The notes under the pieces: generated by a model
What the model was told of the DNA's origin: nothing
What the model saw: only the letters and a program-made list of their open reading frames with translations
Database searches by the model: none
Shown: piece after piece, positions 10,837-18,470 of the stretch
How positions within the stretch are numbered: the first letter of the stretch is position 1
Layout: the number at the start of each line of letters is the position of its first letter
Program-made: the position numbers and the translations under genes
From: Macrocybe gigantea
Lineage: Eukaryota; Basidiomycota; Agaricomycetes; Agaricales; Callistosporiaceae
Direction: 5' to 3'
NCBI GenBank assembly: GCA_011319805.1
Contig: SJRY01000208.1
Location: 1-23,747, forward strand
DNA: 23,747 nucleotides

Positions 10837-12457
10837 ATGTCTCTTTCTTCCGACAGTGAGTGCTCGATTGTTATGTTTTTCATTGAAATCATCGGTTGAT
10901 CATCTTTTCAGCGACGTCTGGAACTTCCAGGTCAGAACATATCCACGCCATTTTCATCAATAACCCAACTCACTCTTTTTTTTTTTTTTGCAGTTCCACT
11001 TCTATCTCGACCTCGTCCCCGACCAATTCTCCCAGCCCCTCGACATCGAGCTCTACCGGCTCCCCAACTCTGACTCCTACAGAGACACCAACCATCAGCG
11101 CCCCTTCCACCTCATCAACCGTCTCCCCCTCCACCTCCACCTCCGCCCTCACTTCCCAATCCAACTTGTCCACCTCCTCCCCTCCGCCCGTCACCTCACC
11201 TTCCACCTCCGTCTCCGTATCCACCAGCAATGGCGGACTCGTCACTGTCACATCCGTCGTCGCTGTCACGCCCACCCGCAACGTTCCATCCGCTACGAGC
11301 GCCGCTGCCGCTCCCGCCAGCAAGGGGTATGTTCCTCCCTCTCACTCAACTGACCCATCCTCATACCTCTTCCCAGCTTCTTCCAAAACAAAGGTGCAGT
11401 AGCAGGCGTCTTCACCGTCGTCGGCCTCGTCGCTCTCGCCATCCTCATCGCCCTCGTCACCAACACCATCCGCCGTCGTCGTGCCAAGAAATTCGACCGT
11501 GAAATTGCCGAAGCAGCCGCCGAGGCTGCTGCTGTTCCCGCTCCCGCTTTTGACGACGACGACGACCACTACGGTCCCACATCTGGTGGCGGTGGCTACG
11601 GCGGATACGGTGGTCAATATTCCGACGTCTCCTCTCACGGAACTTACGCCCAGCCCCCCGTAAGCATCAGCAGCCACGGCGAGACTTACAACATGCGCGA
11701 GCTCGGACCCGGTCCCAGCCCAGGCGAGATCTACAATTCTCACGATCCCTATGCCGCCTTCGCAGCAGGCGGTGCAGCGGGCGCAGCCGGCATCGGCGTA
11801 GCACGCGCTAGAAGCACCAGAGAGCCTGGTGGCTATGCTGCCGCTCTTCAGGACGGCGGAAACCCTTATGCCGCTTTCGTCGCACCTCCTCCTCTTCAGC
11901 AGCAACCTCAAAGCGACACGTACGACAACGGTTCGTAATATCCTGACCCGCCATCTCCGAATCATTTCACGTGCTCACTCCCTCATAGATCCAACCGGCC
12001 TTCAGCGTGGCATTTCTCTCCAGCACCAACAGCAGCAAAACTACTCTGACCTCTCGCGCAGCACTTCCCAAGGTGCTCGAAGCGGCGACAGCTACTACCC
12101 CGCTTCCTCCGCATCTCCTCAAAGCGCCGAGTCCTACCCGCCACAGTATCAATCCGCCGCTCCCAGCATAGCCGGTCTGGCTCCGTACGCCTACCCTCCC
12201 AATCAGGGCAACGTCTCGAGAAGCACCAGCGGTGGCCCCGCGCATCACAGCACCTCTCAACATGATGACGCCGCCTACGGCGCTATCGGAGCTGCCGCAT
12301 TGCAGCCTTCTCCCATCCGCACCGTCCATGAAGATTATGGCGAAGAGAGCAGCGGCGACGAAGACGAGGGTCCGGGCAAGAGAGTCCTCAAGGTATGCCT
12401 CCAATTTCTCTGCACACCACGTTTGCTGACAATTCCCTCCAGGTCGCCAACGAGTAG
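10837..12457 (+). CDS. Ser/Thr-rich single-pass plasma-membrane protein (WSC/Mid2-like architecture)
   Basis: Six exons: 10837-10855, 10912-10930, 10994-11326, 11377-11930, 11989-12392, 12443-12457; 1344 nt, 447 residues, phases consistent. Residues 1-120 are almost entirely Ser, Thr and Pro (mucin-like, likely O-mannosylated). A hydrophobic helix at about 131-153 (VAGVFTVVGLVALAILIAL) is followed by a basic stop-transfer RRRRAKK. The ~280-residue cytosolic tail is rich in Gly, Tyr, Gln and Ser, with two DPYAAF/NPYAAF-type motifs and an acidic end (EESSGDEDEG). There is no N-terminal signal peptide, so the helix would act as a signal-anchor with the N-terminus outside. The layout resembles fungal cell-wall sensors (Mid2, WSC), but no conserved WSC cysteine domain is present, so the role is inferred from architecture only. 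The first two exons are 19 nt each and the second intron ends in a 13-T tract. Confidence 0.82.
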
Positions 12458-12770
12458 TCGACACTACTGGATTTCGGTTCGCTCTTCTTGCTTCAACTTT
12501 CTCTTCTCTATTTATATCTATTTCGCCATACGTCGACTTTGGTCACAATACCTCTTTCCCCTTTTTTTTTTCCAACGTGTTTTCTTGGTCTCTTGCTCAT
12601 CTGCTCTCCCATAATTCTGTCGCCGTCAACCGCTCACATCCATCGGTCCTTCCTTTCATTCCTTCCCCACTGCCCCGATGCACAACGACGCTTACTCGCC
12701 CCATGTATGTCCTTTGCCAGTGTCCTGACGCTTCGTACATATACTCTTGATCTACCGTGTTTATTTATTG
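12458..12770. other. 3' UTR region between convergent genes
   Basis: About 310 nt, strongly pyrimidine-rich on the plus strand (T9 near 12565, several CTTTC and TCTCC runs). It lies between the stop of the membrane-protein gene and the last stop of the BTB gene on the other strand, so it should hold both 3' UTRs. No gene, repeat or RNA was seen. Confidence 0.5.
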
Positions 12771-14345
12771 TCACCCGTGGATATGTACCTTACGCAATTT
12801 TGGGAGCAATGTCCATCGCTTTTCTCGCTCGAGCAGTACAACCGTCATTGGGTAGGAGGTTTGTATTCGTAACCCAAAAGGTCGATCTGGAACTATTCCA
12901 TAACGCCACCTATCAAGTACAAGAACGCACATTGTTCTCACCTTCTGTATCTCGGTTTCAATGTCGTGATACATTTTCATGCTTTCGTCGGCCAATTTCG
13001 TGTACATGTCTGGATAAGACTTGTGCGGGTAAATGATATACCCTTGGTCCGGCACTCGAACTTCACGCTGCATGAGCGGAGCGGCAATCATCAGCGGAGG
13101 GACAGTGTCGTGAAACCTCTTTTCCTTCGTCACAGAGCGCACTCCAGTACACGGCACTCTCTGATACTCGCCGCATATGTCCTTCACGATGGTGTAGTAG
13201 CGATGGGCAAAGTGCAAAAGGCGGTAGTACGTGATGGCCAGCACCGTCTCCATCTCGGAGACGTAGTCGTCCTGCAAGCTCCGCTCCGCCACGCGCTTCG
13301 CCCCCTCGAGTGCCTCCTCTCTCAGCCCGAACCTCGACGCGATGTAGTACACCCGGAGTGGATCCGTCCTCACCCATCCCAGCAATCGCATCTCCAGCCA
13401 CCTCACCACTTTGAGCATCTTGTACCTCAGTGCCGCCGATAGGAGGCGGTCGATCATCGAAAGCTCGTCAATGGTGTAGTCGTCGGTCGGATAGCATAGC
13501 TGGAGGAGCCTTTGGAGCACTTCGCTGTGCTCCTGCAGAACGATCGTTGGCAGAGTAAGGCCTCGCCGTGCCACAGCGTCTTTGAGCTTATTCGCCGAGG
13601 CGAGGTAGATGACGGTCTTGTGGACACGGAACTCGACATCGTCGGAGGATTTCAATATGAGGTCGGCGTCCTCATATTCTGGAAATGGTTCCAGCACAGG
13701 ATGTGGAACAATTGAATCGGATGCGCCCGATGGAACCGGGGGAGGGTCGATGAAGCTGAAGGGCTCCACCGCGTTTTGACTTTTAGCATACTGCGAAAGT
13801 CGGAATAAGGCACCTGCGCTGATTTTATCCATGGCTTTCGAGTACGTCTGTCCAGCGAGGCTATCTCTCGCCCAGTCAAAGTCCACCAAGAGGGGCACGG
13901 GCTCTTCGCAATACCTGCGCCACACCTCAGCGGCCGCTTTCGCCTCCTCGTCCATGCGCAGCCTACAAGCGGCCGCATAGACATCCAACGACCGCGTAGA
14001 GATGTACGTCTGGAACTCTTTGCGAAGAATCTTTGTTGCCAGCGTGATATCATACTTCATCGCTGCCTCCAGGACGTCCACGAGTTCATCCAGGTCGCTC
14101 GGAGTGGGCTTGTCCATAGGATAACATATGCTCAAAAGCGTTTCGAGCACTTTTCCGCGCTCCGCCATGGGGATCACGTTGGTCTGTTCATCGTTCGGAG
14201 GAAGAGAAAACAAATCCTGGAAAAACGGCGACGCAAACGCTAGCAAACCCTTGTGAACGTGGAAATCGATGCCATCGCAGGATCACAGTATGATATCGGC
14301 ACCAAGTGTTTTAGTGAATGGGTGTGGTTCAGAATTGCCACTCAT
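12771..14345 (-). CDS. Tandem BTB/POZ-domain protein; natural N-terminus interrupted by an in-frame TGA
   Basis: An uninterrupted frame runs from ATG 14246 to the stop at 12771 (491 residues). The frame extends upstream to ATG 14345, and the first 33 codons supply the missing start of the first BTB domain (GADIIL, then SCDGIDFHVHK), but codon 21 (14283-14285) is TGA. The second BTB domain of the same protein reads DADLILKSSDDVEFRVHK, with Lys where the TGA sits, so a basic residue is expected there; CGA-to-TGA would explain it. BTB 1 spans the N-terminal ~100 residues, BTB 2 begins near residue 190 of the 491. Such proteins are an expanded Agaricomycete family of unknown function. The last ~50 residues after EIETEIQK-like helix may be read-through of a 3' intron beginning gtgagaac near 12940. 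Either translation starts at 14246 with a truncated BTB, or this is an early pseudogene. Confidence 0.7.
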
Positions 14346-14625
14346 CGCAGGTGAGTAAAGTCGGAAAAAGCTGTTGCGTCTGAAGAATCCTGGCGTCTAA
14401 AAACATCTATATCAAGAAGTATAGGCGCTCGGGCTTCTATCAAAGTTAAATTCACGTCTGAGGATGACGATGATCTTCAGTTTTTTGTGCGCCAACTGAC
14501 TAGCCTCCACTGCCAACTGATCCCCACCTCTAGGCTGGCTGGTCCCCCCAACTCGTGCTCCTCGCAGTAAGGCCCTCTTTTGGGTTTCGTTCACACACTG
14601 AGAAACTCTGAAGCTTCTACCAATC
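14346..14625. other. Upstream region of the BTB gene, start of the subtelomeric compartment
   Basis: About 280 nt with no gene. Three bases beyond the BTB start codon lies CAGGTGAGTAAA (14348-14359), the same donor-like word found in the dispersed repeat copies further right, which suggests repeat sequence reaches the gene's start. The rest shows no recognisable promoter motif. Confidence 0.35.
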
Positions 14626-14629
14626 TTTC

Positions 14630-14980
14630 ACGCGTGCTCTTTTGGCCTGCCCCTCCATCCAACCCCCTCCAACCCACTTTGTCAGGCCTCCACACCATTT
14701 CCTTCCCTCCCTGTCCTCTCCGTCTCTCCTCATCTTCAACGTTCGATGGTGGGCATGGCAAACGGCAGCAGCAAATGGCAGAGAGGAGGGGCTGCCTCCC
14801 AGGTGAGTAACGACGTTTCTTTTTTTTTTTTTTGTCTGTGTGCTAATTGATTTTCTGCTCGCCATCTAGTGCTGCCAGCGGCCACTCTAGCGGCCAGCGT
14901 TCTGCCACCATCTGCCACCTGCAATGCCCGTGACCGGCCTCGTTGCCAGCAGCCCATTCAGCATTGCCAGTGGCGTGTGC
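14630..14980 (+). repeat. Dispersed subtelomeric repeat, copy 1 (intron-bearing)
   Basis: Alignable by eye to copy 2 at 20458-20780 over about 320 nt, starting at CGCGTGCTC...TTTGGCCTGCC, through CATCTTCAACGTTCGA, GGCAAACGGCAG and GCCTCCCAG, then an intron-shaped core 14803-14869: GTGAGTAACGAC, T-tract, GTGCTAATTGA branch-like word and CTAG acceptor, followed by TGCTGCC. Differences between copies are mostly C/T or G/A transitions. No long open frame survives. Confidence 0.75.
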
Positions 14981-15596
14981 CACTTTGGCCTGCCTATTCC
15001 TCTGATGGCAGTATTGACCCCCTTCGGACTTTTAGGTTATGGGGTGTATCTCAAAAGTGACAGCGAGCGAAGCGAGTGTCGCTGAAGTCCGCTCGAGCAT
15101 AAACAGGATGTCAACAGGTGACTGGGGATCCAGTCCTGCATCCTGTTTTGCCTTTATAGGCTCGTCAGGACATCCATTTCCTGTAATATTGAAGTAAGCG
15201 GTCCGGAACGGTGCGGTACATACCGTCCTTTTTCCCGTCATTACTCATTCTACGATGATGATCAGTAAGCATGCCCAGCAAAGCTGACTCACCGTAGTGC
15301 TAATAATAACCATTGCGTTACCAATTGTATTGCGGATTGGCTGCAAACGGCCCCCGAGCGTAATAATTATTAGGCAGGAGAGCCTTGTGACTATTCTCGT
15401 GAACAACCTGGCCTATGTTAACCGAAGTTAATCAGCGTCAGGCTTAACTACTAATCGGAACGCCCAAAAGGCAGCCTAAGCAGGCATGCGGTCTACGTTT
15501 CGCGCCGCGGTTCCCCGGGCAGTTGCCCGCGGACCTGCCCAGGACCCAGCCATAACTAAACGGTGGGCGACTTAGCCTGCCTTGCCCGACATCGGG
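14981..15596. other. Gene-free region with several hairpins (possible transposon remnant)
   Basis: About 600 nt without a gene. It begins with GGGGTGTATCTCAAAAGTGAC and CAGCGA/TCGCTG arms (15061-15084), then a nested hairpin (15101-15148), then AT-rich sequence, then a GC-rich block (15470-15585) with GGGCA/TGCCC and a longer imperfect inverted repeat AAGGCAGCCTAAG versus AAGGCAGGCTAAG. The arrangement resembles ends of a DNA transposon, but no transposase or matching second terminus is in the window. Confidence 0.4.
15101..15148. other. Nested perfect hairpin
   Basis: Outer arms AAACAGGATG (15101-15110) and CATCCTGTTT (15139-15148) are perfect complements; inside them GACTGG (15120-15125) and CCAGTC (15130-15135) form a second stem with a GGAT loop. 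Could be a transposon-end structure or a folded RNA; nothing else identifies it. Confidence 0.6.
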
Positions 15597-15712
15597 ATTA
15601 TACAGTGCTTTTATAAGATTAATCATATAAATTACAACATGCAAAACTCTATATTTTCCCGAGGTTAAGCACTCAATCGAAAGCTATAATATAGTAGATT
15701 CTAAGCCTAGAA
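15597..15712. repeat. 116-bp direct repeat, left copy
   Basis: Identical to 16516-16631 base for base as far as I can read, beginning ATTATACAGTGC and ending TAAGCCTAGAA. AT-rich, no open frame, and no TG...CA ends as an LTR would have. The two copies are 919 bp apart and bracket the 10-bp minisatellite. Confidence 0.85.
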
Positions 15713-15890
15713 TATCTAAGACTTTGGTGCAGTGGTTGTGGAGATAATTGGGTCGCAAGTTGGGGTGAGGATGATATTTGCTGACCAAGTTTTTCCCACA
15801 GTACCAATATTGTGAACACATGAATCATGGTCATTTAAGCATGAAAATAATGTAGGATTGATATTGGATACAAGTTACCAATAGTTATAG
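15713..15890. other. AT-rich spacer
   Basis: Unique AT-rich sequence between the left 116-bp repeat and the minisatellite. No gene or motif seen. Confidence 0.4.
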
Positions 15891-16320
15891 TCAGTTACTG
15901 TCATTCACCGTCACCAACCGTCATTCACCGTCACTGACTGTAATTGACCGTCATTCACCGTCATTCACCATCACCGACCGTTATCGACCGTCATTCACCG
16001 TCATTGACAGTCATTTACTCCTACTTACGGTCACTTACGGTCAATAACGGTAAGTTACTGTCACTTACCGTCATTCACTGTCACCAACAGTCATTCACCA
16101 TCATTGGCTGTCACTGACTGTCATCGACAGTCATTTACCGTCACTGACGGTCACTTACACTCAATAATGCCAAGTTACTTCTACTTACTGTCACTTACAC
16201 TCAATAACACCAAGTTACTCCTGCTTATAGTCACTTACGCTCAATAACGCCAAGTTACTCCTACTTACCATCACTTACTCCGAGTTACGCTCAGTTACTG
16301 TGACTTACGGTATGCTATTT
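15891..16320. repeat. 10-bp minisatellite, C-rich strand on plus (about 43 units)
   Basis: Degenerate but strictly phased 10-bp unit with consensus TCAYTNACNG (for example TCATTCACCG, TCACTGACTG, TCACTTACGG). The phase is kept with no visible slippage over about 430 bp. Toward the right end, a higher-order pattern appears in which CAAGTTACTC, CTACTTAC.. and TCAATAACGC units recur about every 50 bp. The reverse complement of the same unit recurs next to the telomere. Confidence 0.9.
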
Positions 16321-16515
16321 TTCACCCCTTACTGTAGATTATACTGACTTAAATTATTGAATTACGCCTACCCATCTTACTCTTTTCATCCTGGGTTGAA
16401 TGAAATTTCAAATTGGGCCCCCTTGTGGGGCCCTTGATCCTTCATTCCTCTATTTGGAAGGCTCTGATCAATCATTCCTCTATTTGAAACAGCTGCCATC
16501 AATTTTTGATCAATC
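16321..16515. repeat. Spacer with perfect hairpin and a 30-bp direct repeat
   Basis: Contains GGGCCCC-CTTGT-GGGGCCC (16415-16433), a perfect 7-bp-arm hairpin, followed by two 30-bp units sharing CATTCCTCTATTTG (16435 and 16465) and a third partial start TGATCAATCATT near 16508. No gene. Confidence 0.6.
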
Positions 16516-16631
16516 ATTATACAGTGCTTTTATAAGATTAATCATATAAATTACAACATGCAAAACTCTATATTTTCCCGAGGTTAAGCACTCAATCGAA
16601 AGCTATAATATAGTAGATTCTAAGCCTAGAA
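16516..16631. repeat. 116-bp direct repeat, right copy
   Basis: Second identical copy of the sequence at 15597-15712. It is followed directly by GGTTAGGTTA, two telomere-type units, where the left copy continues with TATCTAAGACTT. Confidence 0.85.
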
Positions 16632-16649
16632 GGTTAGGTTATTAAGACT

Positions 16650-16810
16650 TGCTAGGGTGGACTAGGGTGGAAAATTCTGGCCGCTAGGGTGAGCTAGGAT
16701 GGGCATTTTGGATGGCTAGGATGAGCTAGGATGGCTTTTTGCACTGCTAGGATGAGCTAGGATGAGTGGTTCCTGTAGCTAGAATGAGCTAGAACATGTA
16801 CTTTTTACTG
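16650..16810. repeat. 31-32-bp satellite, five degenerate copies
   Basis: Each unit carries paired CTAGGATGAG/CTAGGATGG words (earlier units CTAGGGTGGA) and a variable 10-12-nt tail; copies start near 16650, 16683, 16715, 16747 and 16779. Divergence rises to the right (CTAGAATGAGCTAGAAC). No coding potential. Confidence 0.7.
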
Positions 16811-17744
16811 CTAAACAGCTTTTCTGGCAGTACGTCTGCTTCATGACTTTCTGTTACTCTGCATTACCTTGGCTTCCCTGCCATTACTTTGACTTACATT
16901 TGCTCACACATTTTGGTGGCCATCTTAGACGCCTGTGATTTGACTTGATGACTTGCATAGCATGCTTGAATCTGTGGCCTCATAGACGCCATTGATTTCA
17001 GGTGCCATGGCAGTCATGTGATCCATGGCGTCTATGAGGCCTTGGATTTCTGATGCTCCATGGCCTTGCAGACAATATGGATCATGTGAATGGCATGACT
17101 CAAGAAATCCATGGCGTCTATGAGGCCATGGATTTCTAGCAGCCATTTTGATCATGTGCTCCATAGCCACACAAACACCTTTGATTTTTGGTGCCATGGC
17201 AGTTACATGATCCATGGCGTCTGTGACGCCATTGATTTCTATTGCTGTAGTTACGTGATCCATGGCTTCACAGACGCCTCTGATTTCTAGTGCTATGGCA
17301 GTCACATGATCCATGATGTCTGCCATTTCAGTTACGTGCTCGGTGGCCTCACAGACGCCTTTGATTTCTGATACCATGGCAGTCATGTGATTCATGGCGT
17401 CTAAGAGGCTCTTAATATTGAGTAATGCTCTAGTCAATTTCTAGCAGTACGTCTATTCTATGACCATGTCTTACTTTGCCTTATCTTGGCTTATCTTATA
17501 TTACCTTGCTTGCATCAATAGCCTCACAGACGCCATTGATTTCTGGTGCTATAGCAGTCATGTGATCCATAGCGTCTATGAGGCCTCAGATTTCTGATGC
17601 TTTATAGCCTTGCAGTCAATGTAGATCATGTGACTGGCATGATACCAGAAATCAATGGCGTCTATGAGGCCATGGATTTCTGGAGTCATTTTGGTCATGT
17701 GCTCCGTGGCCTCGCAGACGCCTTTGATTTCTGGTGCTGGCCTC

Positions 17745-17825
17745 GTAAACACTATTGATATTAGCCAGTTGCTGAATTTGACTATAGAGGTCTTGAGTTC
17801 GAATCCTGGTAGCTGCATGCATGCA
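17745..17825 (+). repeat. tRNA-derived SINE-like element, copy 1
   Basis: TAGCCAGTTG (17762-17771) resembles a Pol III A box and GTTCGAATC (17797-17805) is a perfect B box, 35 nt apart as in tRNA genes. The sequence CCTGGTAGCTGCA follows, like a T-arm. It cannot fold into a full cloverleaf that I can see and lacks a clear acceptor stem, so it is a tRNA relic or SINE head, not a functional tRNA. Confidence 0.5.
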
Positions 17826-17969
17826 TGTATACCGTCATAGACGCCATTGCTTTGCGGTAGCCATGTCAGTCACGTGCTAGTAGCCTCACGGATGCAGTCG
17901 CATCCAAATGGCGTCTATGAGGCTGTTGATTTTTGGCACCATGTAGTCATATATAAATAGCCTCATAGA

Positions 17970-18040
17970 CGCCATTGAGTCACTAAGTTTGAGTACAGAA
18001 CAATAAATTCAAATTCTGATAGCAGCATTCTCATGCATAG
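17970..18040 (+). repeat. tRNA-derived SINE-like element, decayed copy 2
   Basis: Aligns with copy 1: CTAAGTTTGA against CTGAATTTGA, ATTCAAATT (18007-18015) against the B box GTTCGAATC, then CTGATAGCAGCA against CTGGTAGCTGCA. All three B-box differences are transitions, including loss of the CpG. Confidence 0.45.
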
Positions 18041-18070
18041 ATCCATGGCCTCATAGACGCCATTGATATT

Positions 18071-18300
18071 CTGTGCGTACATTTTGTATCACGTGAATTG
18101 GATGAAAATGTCCAGTACATGTGATCTGTTACATAATCATACATTAAAGATAGCACCAAGATGAAATGAGCGTCAATGACGGCCAGTAGACGTCAAGTCA
18201 TACTAACAGACAGTCCGACCACATGTCAGGACTATCAACGATGAGCTCTAGCAACTTCAAGTCAGCTTGAGCTTGTTCTAAACCTCAAGAAGCCATCAGC
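18071..18300. other. Gene-free AT-rich spacer
   Basis: Unique sequence between the satellite and the reversed dispersed-repeat copy. One AGCGTCAATGACGGCC segment weakly resembles the flanking satellite core. Nothing else seen. Confidence 0.4.
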
Positions 18301-18470
18301 CATAACGGGTGACCAAGGTTAGCGCACGACAGACCAAAAAAAAAATATTTACTCACCCCGCTGCTATTTGCCATGCCAATTATCAAATGTGGAAGACAAG
18401 TGAAGACGAGAGAAGGAAAGAAAAGGTATGCATGAATGAAAAAATAAATAGAAAGGAAAATCCTCACAAC
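18300..18470 (-). repeat. Dispersed subtelomeric repeat, reversed copy
   Basis: Read on the minus strand it gives TCTTCCACATTTGATAATTGG, GGCATGGCAAATAGCAGC, then GGTGAGTAAATA, a T10 tract, GTCTGTCGTGCGCTAACC: the same order as copies 1 and 2 (CTTCAACGTTCGA, GGCATGGCAAACGGCAGC, GGTGAGTAACGAC, T-tract, GTGTGCTAATTGA). It forms the tail of the GATA-factor frame, so it has joined the 3' end of that gene. Confidence 0.6.

Larger units (their letters stand above)
16811..18070. repeat. Palindrome-rich satellite (AGACGCC / GGCGTCT family)
   Basis: About 16 copies of a core reading GCCTCATAGACGCC on either strand, often facing each other. The best pair, GGCCTCATAGACGCCAT (16976-16992) and its exact reverse complement (17025-17041), has 17-bp arms and a 32-nt loop; AGAAATCCATGGC (17103-17115) pairs perfectly with 17125-17137. 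The block at 16828-17190 is repeated at 17445-17740 (offset about 544-617). On the minus strand, 16925-17437 stays open because a ~51-bp unit encodes the 17-residue repeat MDHVTAMAPxIKGVCxA; I read this as a by-product of the satellite. Confidence 0.8.

Noticed and set aside
15891..16320. CRISPR array
   Set aside because: The 10-bp units are contiguous with no spacers, and the genome is eukaryotic.
15597..16631. LTR retrotransposon or solo-LTR pair
   Set aside because: The 116-bp repeats lack TG/CA ends, no primer-binding site or polypurine tract is evident, and no flanking duplication matches.
17745..17825. Functional tRNA gene
   Set aside because: A and B boxes are present but I could not form an acceptor stem or anticodon stem.
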